Under the pieces are notes generated by a model. That model saw only the letters and a program-made list of their open reading frames with translations. It was not told the DNA's origin and did not search any database. A stretch of DNA of 64,000 nucleotides, taken from positions 1,116,001 through 1,180,000 of the forward strand of contig NZ_JACHCL010000002.1 of assembly GCF_014200725.1 (NCBI RefSeq), written 5' to 3'. The stretch comes from Janthinobacterium silvisoli. GTDB lineage: Bacteria; Pseudomonadota; Gammaproteobacteria; Burkholderiales; Burkholderiaceae_D. Of this stretch, positions 52,219-60,964 are shown one piece after another. The position numbers were made by a program, and so were the translations under genes. Each line of letters begins with the position of its first letter. Positions within the stretch are counted from its first letter, which is position 1.

Positions 52219-52330
52219 TTTTTTTCTCCTGGAGAACATGGGGGGTCTATCAAAACTGCATAAGGAAACAGAACTACGAACAGAACTGCGTTTGCTGTAT
52301 GACGTTATAGGCCGCCCCTTCGCCGCTATC

Positions 52331-52346
52331 CGTTCGGTGCCGCACA
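52331..52346. promoter_or_regulatory. TGTACG-type dyad, weak (9 of 12 arm bases)
   Basis: CGTTCGGTGCCGCACA, about 113 bp upstream of the DUF4398 gene. It fits spacing and symmetry but could be chance. Confidence 0.3.
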
Positions 52347-52380
52347 TAGAGTAGGAAATCAACAATATTGACTCTGACAA

Positions 52381-52396
52381 GGTGCGCTAGCGCACC
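52381..52396. repeat. 16-bp perfect palindrome
   Basis: GGTGCGCTAGCGCACC in the divergent region between the DUF4398 and AsmA genes. Further GCGC-rich hairpin material follows to about 52435. The role is unknown. Confidence 0.5.
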
Positions 52397-52487
52397 ATAG
52401 AGCGCTTTCGAGCGCAGCAACAAGCGCTTTGCTGTAGCATCGGCAAGTTCCTGCTACCCCTGTTTCTATTCCTTCACCAAGCGCACC

Positions 52488-54527
52488 ATGCCTGTTTCCC
52501 GCCGCCAGAAAATCAGCCTTGCCAGCGCCGCCGTGATATTGGCCATCCCCGTGGCCGCCATCGCCGTGCTGAGCCACGCCGACTGGAACCGCGCCAAGCC
52601 GTGGCTCAATGCCAGGGTCAGCGAAGCACTGGGCCGGCCGTTCGCCATCGAGGGCGACTTGTCGCTGACCTGGGTCCAGCCAGGCGGGAGCGCACAGCCA
52701 GGCTGGCGCGGCTACCTGCCCTGGCCCCATTTGCAGGCGACCAAGGTGAGACTGGGCAATCCCGCCAACCTGACGCCAGATGGCGATACCGATACCGACG
52801 CCGCCACCGTCAGCCAGCTGGCGTTCTCGCTCAATCCGCTAGCCCTGTTTGAAAAAAAGATCGTGATTCCCCAATTGCGCCTTGACGCACCGCAACTGCA
52901 TTTACTGCGCAACAAGGATGGCCAGAACAACTGGACTTTCGACCAGAATAGTCCATCCTCGCCATGGCGGCTGGAGCTGCAAAGCGTGGTTTTCAGCAAG
53001 GGCACGGTCAGCCTGGTGGACGCCGTTACGCAAGCCCGGCTGCAGGCCGACGTGGACACCATCAGCGGCGATGCGCGCTATGGCATCGCCTGGAAGCTGT
53101 CGGGTACTTACCATGGCGACAAAGTGCAAGGGGACGGCAAGGCGGGCAGCGTGCTGTCGCTGCAGCAAGACAGCACGCCGTTTCCCTTGCAGGCCAGCGT
53201 ACAGACAGGCAAGACATCGCTCGCTATCGAGGGAACCCTGACGCGCCCCGCCCGCCTGGCCGCGCTCGATGTGCGCCTGAAAATATCAGGCCCCAGTATG
53301 GCCCGCCTGTATCCGCTGACGGGCGTGCTGCTGCCGGAAACGCCGCATTTCAGTACCGAAGGCCATTTGACGGGCACCCTGGCGCCCGGTGGCGGCGACT
53401 GGGTCTATGACAACTTCACAGGCAAGGTCGGCTCCAGCGATGTGCAAGGCAAACTGGTCTTTTCGGGACGCAAGCCGCGCAATCTGCTGCGCGGCGAGGT
53501 GCACTCGCGCCTGCTGCAGTTTCGCGATCTGGGACCACTGGTGGGCGCCGACTCCAGCGCCAGCAAGTCGGAACGGGGCGTGCCGCAACAGCAGCCGGCG
53601 GGCCGTGTATTGCCGGTGGAAACCTTCAAGACGGAACGCTGGACCAGCCTTGACGCGGACGTGCGCTACACGGCCGACAAGATCACGCGCGACGCCGACC
53701 TGCCCATCAGCGAGCTTGACACGCATGTGCTGCTGAGCGATGGCGTGCTGTCGCTGGCGCCGCTGAACTTCAATATCGCTGGCGGCACCCTGCGTTCGCA
53801 AATCAAGCTCGATGGCAGCGGCAAGGTGATACCCAACGGCATCGCCGCCGAATTGACGGCCAGCGCGCGCCATCTGCATATCAAGCAATTGTTTCCCCGT
53901 CTCGATGCCTTGCAAGCCAGTGTCGGCGAAATCAATGGCGACGCCTCGCTGACGGCCACCGGCAATTCCGTCGCCAGCCTGCTGGGCAGCTCGAACGGCG
54001 AAGTACGGGCATTGATCAACCGGGGCAGCATCAGCAAGCTGCTGCTGGAGGAAATGGGCCTCAATATCGGCAGCGTGGTCATCGCCAAGCTGGCAGGCGA
54101 CAAACAAGTCAAACTCAATTGCATGGCCGCCGATTTCGTCGTCACCAAGGGTCTGATGCAAACACGCCAATTCATCGTCGATACGGACGACGCCGTGCTG
54201 CACATCGATGGCACGGTCAACCTGGGCAATGAGAAACTGGAGCTGACCTTGCAACCGGACAGCAAGGGCTTGCGCATCTTTTCGCTGCGCTCTCCTTTAT
54301 ATGTGCATGGCACTTTCAGCAAACCCGACGTCAGCGTCGACAAGGGCGTACTGGCCTTGCGCACGGGCAGCGCGCTAGCCCTGGCGGCCGTCGCGCCCTT
54401 TGCGGCCCTGCTGCCGCTGGTCAATACCGGCCCCGGCGAGGCCAACGAATGCGCGGCCCTGCTGGCGCAAGCCAGGGTCAAACCGGTAGCGCCTGCGCCG
54501 GGCAAGCAGCCAGCAAAAAAACGCTGA
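52488..54527 (+). CDS. AsmA-family protein
   Basis: A 679-residue protein with an N-terminal signal anchor (about 9-30). The AsmA_N opening is seen in VSEALGRPFAIEGDLSLTWV, and the C-terminal AsmA region in GEINGDASLTATGNSVASLL and LRIFSLRSPLYVHGTFSKPD. Members span the periplasm as lipid-transport-like bridges and influence outer-membrane lipid balance. The C-terminus is basic (KKR). A weak start context (TTCACCAAGCGCACC) precedes ATG 52488. Confidence 0.9.
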   Translation: MPVSRRQKISLASAAVILAIPVAAIAVLSHADWNRAKPWLNARVSEALGRPFAIEGDLSLTWVQPGGSAQPGWRGYLPWPHLQATKVRLGNPANLTPDGDTDTDAATVSQLAFSLNPLALFEKKIVIPQLRLDAPQLHLLRNKDGQNNWTFDQNSPSSPWRLELQSVVFSKGTVSLVDAVTQARLQADVDTISGDARYGIAWKLSGTYHGDKVQGDGKAGSVLSLQQDSTPFPLQASVQTGKTSLAIEGTLTRPARLAALDVRLKISGPSMARLYPLTGVLLPETPHFSTEGHLTGTLAPGGGDWVYDNFTGKVGSSDVQGKLVFSGRKPRNLLRGEVHSRLLQFRDLGPLVGADSSASKSERGVPQQQPAGRVLPVETFKTERWTSLDADVRYTADKITRDADLPISELDTHVLLSDGVLSLAPLNFNIAGGTLRSQIKLDGSGKVIPNGIAAELTASARHLHIKQLFPRLDALQASVGEINGDASLTATGNSVASLLGSSNGEVRALINRGSISKLLLEEMGLNIGSVVIAKLAGDKQVKLNCMAADFVVTKGLMQTRQFIVDTDDAVLHIDGTVNLGNEKLELTLQPDSKGLRIFSLRSPLYVHGTFSKPDVSVDKGVLALRTGSALALAAVAPFAALLPLVNTGPGEANECAALLAQARVKPVAPAPGKQPAKKR

Positions 54528-54568
54528 GTGGTGGCTGATGTAGCGCATTTACAATTGTTACACACCTA

Positions 54569-54584
54569 TGTGCGTTGTCGAACA
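54569..54584. promoter_or_regulatory. TGTACG-type dyad, site 3 (10 of 12 arm bases)
   Basis: TGTGCGTTGTCGAACA, 138 bp upstream of the glycine-zipper lipoprotein gene at 54722. Confidence 0.5.
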
Positions 54585-54721
54585 GACCCTTCCTTGCCGT
54601 AATCCTATCCTGACACCGTGCCTGAAAAAAACCAGGAACGTGACGCGAGGCCATCTCACCGGCCGGCCCCATACCCGCCCAATATCTGCGTCACGGGATT
54701 CGAATCTAAAGGAGAACCATC

Positions 54722-54940
54722 ATGCAAACCATTAAAAAACTCGCTGCCACCACCTCGCTGGCCGCACTGGTACTGAGCCTGACCGCCTGTGCCAATATGT
54801 CGGGCCAGGATAAAAACACCGCCATCGGCGCTGGCGTCGGCGCCGTCGCCGGCTCCGTGCTGACAGGCGGCAGCGCTGTCGGTGCAGTCGGTGGCGCGGC
54901 CGTCGGTGGCGTGATCGGCAATCAGGTCAAACCGAAGTAA
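54722..54940 (+). CDS. Small glycine-zipper lipoprotein
   Basis: A 72-residue protein with lipobox LTAC (Cys22) and a glycine zipper (about 35-68): GAGVGAVAGSVLTGGSAVGA then VGGVIGNQV. It is the SlyB/osmotically inducible type in minimal form, without the C-terminal domain of its paralogues at 47092 and 55964. AAAGGAGAACC precedes the start. A strong terminator follows. Confidence 0.88.
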   Translation: MQTIKKLAATTSLAALVLSLTACANMSGQDKNTAIGAGVGAVAGSVLTGGSAVGAVGGAAVGGVIGNQVKPK

Positions 54941-54947
54941 GTAAGGC

Positions 54948-54993
54948 AAAAAAAGCGGGACGGGCGCCATATGGCCCGTCCCGCTTTTTTTGC
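54948..54993. terminator. Bidirectional terminator
   Basis: AGCGGGACGGGC (54954-54965) pairs with GCCCGTCCCGCT (54974-54985) between A- and T-tracts. It serves both the lipoprotein gene and the convergent Crp/Fnr gene. Confidence 0.9.
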
Positions 54994-55017
54994 GCCTGCA
55001 GCGCCCATCAAACCATC

Positions 55018-55782
55018 TTAGATAAACACATTGGCCATGCCGGCAGTCCCCGCATCCTTGACCAGCTCATAGCAGCGGCAGGAAACCGCTTCCAGTCCGG
55101 CCGAATCGAGGATCTCGATATTACCGCGGCTGTAGGTGATCAGTTTTTGCTGCTGCAGCGCGCTGGCAGCCTTGGTGACGCCGACCCGGCGCACGCCGAG
55201 TGTGTGGGCAAGGAATTCGTGAGTCAGATGAAATTTTTCCGATTGCAGGCGGTCGCGCGTGATCAGCAGGGAACGGGCCAAGCGTGCTTCGAGCACGTGG
55301 AAACGGCTGCAGACGGCGATCTGGATCGCCTGCGCCAGCAGGGTATCGGTGTAGCGGTACAGCAAGCGTTGCAAGGAATCGAGCTGGGCGAATTCGGCGC
55401 AAAAATCGTCGCGTGAAATACGGCTGGCGCTACCGGAACGTTGTACGACAGCACGCACTTGCGCCAGTTCGTGGCCGAGCGCGACGGAGGCGCCCATCAC
55501 GCCTTCGCGGCCGACGGAACCGACTTCCAGGGTCATGCGTCCTTCGGCCACGGCCAGCAGCGAGATCAGGCAGTCGTCGGGGAAATAGATATGGGCGATG
55601 GGCTGGCCAGGTTCGTACAGCACCTCGCCCACCTCCACCGTGACGGTATCGAACAGGGCGGCCAGGTGCTGCAGGTCGGACTCGGGCAGGCTGGCCAGCA
55701 AACGGTTGCCCGCAGCGGACGGGCCCACGCCAGAGCGGCCTGCTTCACGGGGCAAGTTCATGGTGGCGGTCATAGCGGGCAT
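55018..55782 (-). CDS. Crp/Fnr-family transcriptional regulator
   Basis: A 254-residue regulator; ATG 55782 has AAGGAAAAGG upstream. The cyclic-nucleotide-binding-type barrel (about 25-145) includes VEVGEVLYEPGQPIAHIYF. The phosphate cassette of CRP is not conserved (VGSVGREGVMG), and no Fnr Cys cluster is seen, so it probably does not bind cAMP or an iron-sulfur centre. The C-terminal HTH is HEFLAHTLGVRRVGVTKAAS. A TGTACG dyad lies between it and the divergent glycine-zipper gene. The dyad has CRP-site geometry, so it is the best candidate to read the regulon; this is inferred. Confidence 0.88.
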   Translation of the reverse strand: MPAMTATMNLPREAGRSGVGPSAAGNRLLASLPESDLQHLAALFDTVTVEVGEVLYEPGQPIAHIYFPDDCLISLLAVAEGRMTLEVGSVGREGVMGASVALGHELAQVRAVVQRSGSASRISRDDFCAEFAQLDSLQRLLYRYTDTLLAQAIQIAVCSRFHVLEARLARSLLITRDRLQSEKFHLTHEFLAHTLGVRRVGVTKAASALQQQKLITYSRGNIEILDSAGLEAVSCRCYELVKDAGTAGMANVFI

Positions 55783-55853
55783 TGCCTTTTCCTTGGTGTC
55801 GTTACATCTCGACATGATTTTTACTTAGCCTAAGGTGCCGCCACCGTCCTGTA

Positions 55854-55869
55854 TGTACGGTGACGCACG
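55854..55869. promoter_or_regulatory. TGTACG dyad, site 4 (10 of 12 arm bases)
   Basis: TGTACGGTGACGCACG in the 181-bp region between the Crp/Fnr gene (start 55782, minus) and the glycine-zipper gene (start 55964, plus). The left arm is perfect. Confidence 0.7.
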
Positions 55870-55963
55870 GAAGCAGATGACACGGAGCAGCACACTGATT
55901 CAAACAAGCAGAACAAGCACAACGACACAACAGATAGACCTTTATTGCAACCAGGAGCATGTC

Positions 55964-56608
55964 ATGACCACCACCAAATCCGCCCATCCACTCGTCCTCG
56001 CCGCTGCCGTGGCCGTGCTACTGTTTTGCGGCGTCGGCACGGCCGCGCTGATGGGCTGGCTGCCGTCTTCGCACGGAGACGCCCGCCCGCTCGATAGCAG
56101 CACTTCCAGCACGCAAATGGCCGCGTTGCAAGCGAGCCAGCCGCCAGCGAGCGGCATGCAGCCGCTGGCCGCCCTGCCGCAACAGCAACAAGTAACACAA
56201 GCTCAACCACAGCAGCCACCTCAGCCACAACCTGAACCACAAATGGCGGCTGCGCCACCCGCGCCGCCACCCGTCTGCAGCAACTGCGGCGTGGTCGAAT
56301 CGATCCATGAAATCAATACGCGCGCCGAGGGTAGCGGCGTGGGTGCGGCAGGCGGTGCCGTGGTCGGCGGCTTGCTGGGCCACCAGGTCGGCGGCGGACA
56401 CGGCCAGCAAATCGCCACCGTGCTGGGCGCCATCGGCGGCGCCGTGGCCGGCAACCAGATCGAAGGCAATGTGCGCGCCACGCATAGCTATAACATCGTC
56501 GTTCGGCTGGACAATGGCAAGACGCGCACCATCCACCAGAGCGCCGTGCCAGGCTGGCGCCAGGGTGACCGCGTACGCGTCGTCAATGGCGGCTTGCGCG
56601 CAGCTTGA
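55964..56608 (+). CDS. Glycine-zipper 2TM protein with Gln/Pro-rich spacer
   Basis: A 214-residue protein. It starts at ATG 55964 with CCAGGAGC upstream. One N-terminal membrane helix (about 8-30) is followed by a Pro/Gln-rich spacer (QQQQVTQAQPQQPPQPQP) and a CSNC motif near residue 107. The glycine zipper (about 125-165) is GAAGGAVVGGLLGHQVGGG then GAIGGAVAGNQIEG. The C-terminal VVRLDNGKTRTIHQ...GDRVRVVNGGL resembles the 47092 protein. It is divergent from the Crp/Fnr gene and shares its control region. Confidence 0.87.
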   Translation: MTTTKSAHPLVLAAAVAVLLFCGVGTAALMGWLPSSHGDARPLDSSTSSTQMAALQASQPPASGMQPLAALPQQQQVTQAQPQQPPQPQPEPQMAAAPPAPPPVCSNCGVVESIHEINTRAEGSGVGAAGGAVVGGLLGHQVGGGHGQQIATVLGAIGGAVAGNQIEGNVRATHSYNIVVRLDNGKTRTIHQSAVPGWRQGDRVRVVNGGLRAA

Positions 56609-56635
56609 GCGCACGGGAAGTTTTCCATTTGACAA

Positions 56636-56651
56636 TGTACGTTCGCGTACA
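56636..56651. promoter_or_regulatory. TGTACG dyad, site 5 (perfect)
   Basis: TGTACGTTCGCGTACA, 70 bp upstream of the membrane-protein gene at 56722. Confidence 0.82.
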
Positions 56652-56721
56652 GATGAGCACGCAAGGACGATGGATGATGCAGCCAGGTGAATCTCACTTG
56701 ACAGCCAACCAGGGAGGCAGC

Positions 56722-57027
56722 ATGGAAAACGATACGACAGGCAGCAATAAAATCTGGCTAAGCTTTATTGGCGGCGGCGTGCTGGCGACCAGCCTGGGCT
56801 TTGGCGCGCTGGACCTGTCGCCCTCGCCTGCCACCGCACCCGCGTTTGGCATCATGCTGCTGCTCACGGGCGGTTTGCTCAGCTGCATGGCTGGCGCCAT
56901 CGGCCTGTCCGGCCTGCTGGCCTGGATACCCGGCATGGCCGAAGCAGAAAACGGGCCGGCACAAAGTAAGCTTTATGTACGGCAGCGTACAGTACGGAAG
57001 GCGTTCAAGGCAGACAATCCATCATGA
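56722..57027 (+). CDS. Small two-helix membrane protein
   Basis: A 101-residue protein from ATG 56722, preceded by GGGAGG. Two hydrophobic segments are seen (about 11-30 and 38-68), rich in Gly and Leu. The hydrophilic tail is basic (KLYVRQRTVRKAFKADNPS). No family is recognised. The last codons overlap a perfect TGTACG dyad at 56976 that serves the next gene. The position between two such sites suggests a regulon member. Confidence 0.72.
   Translation: MENDTTGSNKIWLSFIGGGVLATSLGFGALDLSPSPATAPAFGIMLLLTGGLLSCMAGAIGLSGLLAWIPGMAEAENGPAQSKLYVRQRTVRKAFKADNPS
56976..56991. promoter_or_regulatory. TGTACG dyad, site 6 (perfect), inside the 3' end of a gene
   Basis: TGTACGGCAGCGTACA, 61 bp upstream of the small membrane gene at 57053. 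It encodes part of the Y-V-R-Q-R-T tail of the upstream protein. A second GTACGG follows at 56992. Confidence 0.82.
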
Positions 57028-57052
57028 CAACTTAACTCCTGGAGACTCCATC

Positions 57053-57199
57053 ATGCTTTACACAATTGCAGTAGTACTCATCATCCTTTGGCTGCTGGGC
57101 CTGGTAACTTCCTACACAATAGGCGGCTTCATCCATATTTTGCTGGTGATCGCGGTCATCATGATCTTGCTGCGCCTGATCAGCGGACGAGGCTTATAG
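57053..57199 (+). CDS. Small membrane protein of the lmo0937 type
   Basis: A 48-residue protein made of two helices (about 2-20 and 24-43) with the VTSYTIGGFIHILLVIAVI centre typical of the lmo0937 family, ending in RLISGRGL. CCTGGAGACTCC precedes ATG 57053. The function is unknown; such genes are often stress-induced and sit beside DUF3309 or glycine-zipper genes, as here. Confidence 0.83.
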   Translation: MLYTIAVVLIILWLLGLVTSYTIGGFIHILLVIAVIMILLRLISGRGL

Positions 57200-57361
57200 A
57201 CTGGTTTTGCCGTATGCTTCCGGCAAGACGGCGAACGGCGCGCGTGCAAACGGGCGCCGCTTTTGTATATGTTTACAAGCAATTGCCAAACAAGACATTT
57301 CTGCAGTAACGTGTGCGGGTAAGCCTTGGGCACGTCCCATAACAACACAAGGAGAAAATCC

Positions 57362-58045
57362 ATGAAAGCATTCAAAACCGGCCCTGGCGCCAAAACCGTG
57401 ATCGGCATGCTGGCCCTCACCCTGGCCATCTCTGGCTGCGCCGATATGTCCTCCACGCAACGCGGCACCGCCACGGGCGCCGGCGTCGGCGCAGGCCTGG
57501 GCGCGCTGATCGGCGGTACCACCGGCAATGGCAGTGCCGGCCGCACGGCAGGCGGCGCCCTGCTCGGTGCGGCTGCCGGCGCAGTAGTGGGCAATATCTG
57601 GTCGAACCGCATGGAAAACCAGAAACGCACGATGGAACAAGCCACCCAAGGCACGGGCGTGCAAGTGACGCAAACGGCCGATAACCGCCTGAAAATGGAA
57701 ATCCCCAGCGATATCTCTTTCGATACCAACCGCGCCGACATCAAGGGCAATTTCCGCCCCATCCTCGACCGCTTCGCTGCCACCCTGAACGACAATCCAA
57801 ACACCACCGTCAGCATCATCGGCCATACGGATAACACGGGCAGCGACGCCATCAACCAGCCATTGTCAGTAGAACGCGCCGCCCATACGCGCGACTACCT
57901 GGCCATGCGCGGCGTCTCGCCGACCCGCATCGTCACCGAAGGGCGCGGTTCGCGCGAACCGATCGCCTCGAACGCCGATGCGAATAGCCGCGCCCGCAAT
58001 CGCCGCGTGGAGATTTACGTCGCAGAACTCGCCCCACGTCAATAA
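57362..58045 (+). CDS. OmpA-family lipoprotein with a glycine zipper (YiaD-like)
   Basis: A 227-residue protein with lipobox ISGC (Cys26). The glycine zipper (about 38-80) is GAGVGAGLGALIGGTTGNGS then GALLGAAAGAVVGN. The OmpA domain (about 115-222) has ISFDTNRADIKGNF, VSIIGHTDNTGSD and NRRVEIYV. It should anchor in the outer membrane and hold peptidoglycan. AAGGAGAAAATCC precedes the start. I found no clear TGTACG dyad before it, unlike its neighbours. Confidence 0.92.
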   Translation: MKAFKTGPGAKTVIGMLALTLAISGCADMSSTQRGTATGAGVGAGLGALIGGTTGNGSAGRTAGGALLGAAAGAVVGNIWSNRMENQKRTMEQATQGTGVQVTQTADNRLKMEIPSDISFDTNRADIKGNFRPILDRFAATLNDNPNTTVSIIGHTDNTGSDAINQPLSVERAAHTRDYLAMRGVSPTRIVTEGRGSREPIASNADANSRARNRRVEIYVAELAPRQ

Positions 58046-58062
58046 TCTTCATCGAAGTCCCC

Positions 58063-58106
58063 ATAAAAAAAACCGCTGGCAAGTGCGCTTGCCAGCGGTT
58101 TTTTTA
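58063..58106. terminator. Bidirectional terminator
   Basis: AACCGCTGGCAAG-TGCG-CTTGCCAGCGGTT between A8 and T7. It serves the OmpA-like gene and the convergent M16 protease gene. Confidence 0.92.
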
Positions 58107-58117
58107 CGTGCAAAGGA

Positions 58118-60964
58118 TTACTTCGACGTCGCTGCCTTGGCCCCGCTCTCGCGTTCCTTGGCGACCTTGGCAAAGTCGCCGGCCGTTACCACTGACACGG
58201 CTTCCGGCTTCAGGTAGTCGCGCAAGCCCTGGTTCACTTGCGCCAAGGTCAGGGCGGCTACTTTCGCTTCGAGGTCCTTGTCGTAAGCCATGGTGCGGTC
58301 TTCCGCCAGATAGCCTGCCAGTTCGCGCGCCAGGCCAGTGTCTTGAGTACGGCCCACTTCTTCCGATTGCAGCCAGCCTTTCTTCGCTTCAACCAACTCC
58401 GCTTCCGTAAAGCCATCGGCCAGCACCTTGGCGATTTCCTCGCGCAGGGCCGCTTCGACCTTGAGCGTATTTTGCGGTGCGCTGATGGCATAAGCCATCC
58501 AGTAAGCAGCCGGTTCACGCGATGGCACGTTCAGTTGCGAAGAAACACCATACGACAAGCCTTCTTTCTGGCGAATGCGGTCCGCCAGACGGCTGCGTAG
58601 TGCGCCGCCACCAAGCATGTGGTTGGCCATCAGCAAGGCTGGGTAGACGGCAGCATCATCCTTGAGGGGAAGCGGCTGTATCGCGAACAGTACACTATTG
58701 GCTTTGTCCGGTGTTTCCAGGGTGATTTTCTCGCCGCTGACCGGTTTCACGGCAGCTGGAATGCGTACATAGGGCTGGGCCGCTTTCCAGTTACCGTACA
58801 GGCTGGCCACTTGCGCTTTCAGCGCCGCCGGATCGAAGTCGCCGACGGCGGCAAAAGTGGCATTCGAGGTACCATAGTAGGCAGCATGGAAGGCTTTGAC
58901 ATCGGCTACCGTAACAGCTTTCAAGTTGGCCAGTTCGGCCGGCAGCGTAGCCACGTGGCGGACATGGCCTTCCGGCGTGGCGTCGATCAGGCGACGGAAG
59001 GCATTGATTGCCTGCGGTTGCGGTTCAGGCAAATCCTGTTCCGCCTTGGCCACGCGCTCACGCTGCAGTTCAGCGAATTCCTTCTCGCTCAGCGCAGGCT
59101 TTTGCAGCACTTGCGCCAGCAACTCCATGGCCGCCGGCAAGTTGTCGCGCTTGCCCACCAGCGTGGCTGTTACGCCTTCCGGGCCACCCTGTATCATCAC
59201 TTGCATACCCAGCTGATCAAACTTGTCCTTGACTTCCTGGCGCGACAATTGATCGGTGCCACGCACCAGCAGGTTGGCCGTGTAGGCACCCACCGCAGCC
59301 TTGCCGCGCAAGCTCTCTTCCGTACCCAATTGCAGCTTCAATACCACGCTGACCGTATTGCCCTTGGTTTTCTTCGGCAGCAAAGCGCCTTTCAAGCCAT
59401 TGGGCAAGGTGAAACGCGTGGTGCGCGCTTCGATATTGGCTGGGCTCGGGTCAAACGCTTCGCCTTGCGCCACCACCGCACGCCCCGTGTAACCAGCCAG
59501 CTGCGGCGCCACGTCGGCGTAGGCAGGCACGACGGTGCGGTCCGGCGTATCGGTCGGAATGAAACGGCCCAGGGTGCGGTTCGAGGTTTTCAGGTATTTC
59601 TCGGCCGCTGCCTGCACTTGCGCCGCCGTCACTTTTTCAAGCTGGTCGCGCTGCAGGAAGAACAGGCGCCAGTCGCCAGCCGCCAGCGATTCCGTCAGGG
59701 CGATCGTCAGCCGCGCAGTATTCGAGGTCGCCAGCTCGATCTGCTTGCGCATGTTTTGCTTCACGCGCGCCACTTCGGCTTCCGTGACCGGATGCGATTT
59801 CATGTCTTCCAGCACGGCCAGCATGGCGGCCTGGGCCGCGTCGAGGTCGCCACCGACCGGCACCAGGGCGCCGAATATGTTATAGCTTGGCTCCAGGTTG
59901 CTGGCCGCATTGGATTCAACCTTGCTGGCCAGTTTGGTTTCCACCAGCGCCTTGTGCAAGCGGCCCGATGGCGCATCGGTCAGCACTTCACCGAGCACTT
60001 CAATGGCCACCGCTTCCGGGTTGCCCGATGGCGCCACATGGTAGCCAGCGCCCACGAACTGGGCGCCGCCGCTGCGGCGCACCGTCACGGAACGCTCGCC
60101 ATCCTGCACCGGTTCGGCCGTGTAGGTCGGCTCGATCACGCGCGTGGGTTTTGCTATCTTGCCAAACAACTCATTGATCTGCTTCAACACCTGGGCTTCG
60201 TCGAAGCGGCCGGCCACCATCAGCACGGCATTATCCGGCTGGTAATACTTGTGATAAAACGCGCGCAAACGGGGAATATTGACTTGTTCGATATCGGAAC
60301 GGGCGCCGATGGTCGACTTGCCATAATTATGCCAATCGTAGGCAATCGCCTGCATGCGCTGGGTGGTCACGCGGATCGGATTGCTCTCGCCCATCTCGAA
60401 CTCGTTGCGCACCACCGTCATTTCGCCCTTCTGGGTAGCCGGATTCCACAAGTCGTTCTGGTCGATCGTGGCGTTGACCATGCGGTCCGCTTCCAGCGCC
60501 AGGATCTGGCGCAGATTGTCGTCGTTGGCCGGGAAGGTGGCGTAGTAATTGGTACGGTCGTACCAGGTGGTGCCGTTGAACTGCGCGCCCGTGGAATTCA
60601 ACACTTCGACCGGAGTTTTGCTGCCCTTCTTGACGCCGAAATTGGCGCTGGGCTTGAACAGCAAATGCTCGAGCAAGTGGGCCATGCCCGTTTCGCCATA
60701 GTTTTCATGGCGCGAGCCGACCAGGTACACGATGTTGGTGGTCAGGGTAGGCTTGCTGGCGTCGGGGAACAGCAGCACGCGCAAGCCATTGGCCAGGCGG
60801 TATTCGGTAATGCCTTCGACCGAGGTGACCTTGATGGCAGCGGCGGGCGCCAGGGTTTTCTGGGTCTTGACGGCTTCAACAGGGGTAGCGGCAAAGGCCA
60901 GGGATGGCAGGAATGCCGGAGACAACATGCCGGCGGCAAGCAAAAGAACGGTAATCGGTTTCAA
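58118..60964 (-). CDS. M16-family zinc metallopeptidase (two-half form)
   Basis: A 948-residue periplasmic protease. The signal peptide ends near residue 25 (LAFAA). The N-half holds the inverted zinc motif HLLEHLLFK (H-x-x-E-H, about 95-99) and a downstream Glu in LEADRMVNATIDQ. The second half (about 510-930) is the inactive clamp-like partner, with a typical R/Y segment KEGLSYGVSSQLNVP. Length suits PqqL-type enzymes. Such proteases digest imported or damaged peptides. It stands alone after the terminator. Confidence 0.92.
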   Translation of the reverse strand: MKPITVLLLAAGMLSPAFLPSLAFAATPVEAVKTQKTLAPAAAIKVTSVEGITEYRLANGLRVLLFPDASKPTLTTNIVYLVGSRHENYGETGMAHLLEHLLFKPSANFGVKKGSKTPVEVLNSTGAQFNGTTWYDRTNYYATFPANDDNLRQILALEADRMVNATIDQNDLWNPATQKGEMTVVRNEFEMGESNPIRVTTQRMQAIAYDWHNYGKSTIGARSDIEQVNIPRLRAFYHKYYQPDNAVLMVAGRFDEAQVLKQINELFGKIAKPTRVIEPTYTAEPVQDGERSVTVRRSGGAQFVGAGYHVAPSGNPEAVAIEVLGEVLTDAPSGRLHKALVETKLASKVESNAASNLEPSYNIFGALVPVGGDLDAAQAAMLAVLEDMKSHPVTEAEVARVKQNMRKQIELATSNTARLTIALTESLAAGDWRLFFLQRDQLEKVTAAQVQAAAEKYLKTSNRTLGRFIPTDTPDRTVVPAYADVAPQLAGYTGRAVVAQGEAFDPSPANIEARTTRFTLPNGLKGALLPKKTKGNTVSVVLKLQLGTEESLRGKAAVGAYTANLLVRGTDQLSRQEVKDKFDQLGMQVMIQGGPEGVTATLVGKRDNLPAAMELLAQVLQKPALSEKEFAELQRERVAKAEQDLPEPQPQAINAFRRLIDATPEGHVRHVATLPAELANLKAVTVADVKAFHAAYYGTSNATFAAVGDFDPAALKAQVASLYGNWKAAQPYVRIPAAVKPVSGEKITLETPDKANSVLFAIQPLPLKDDAAVYPALLMANHMLGGGALRSRLADRIRQKEGLSYGVSSQLNVPSREPAAYWMAYAISAPQNTLKVEAALREEIAKVLADGFTEAELVEAKKGWLQSEEVGRTQDTGLARELAGYLAEDRTMAYDKDLEAKVAALTLAQVNQGLRDYLKPEAVSVVTAGDFAKVAKERESGAKAATSK

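Noticed and set aside
57300..57361. TGTACG dyad before the OmpA/glycine-zipper gene at 57362
   Set aside because: Only a half-site-like TGTGCG is present near 57310; the partner arm is missing.
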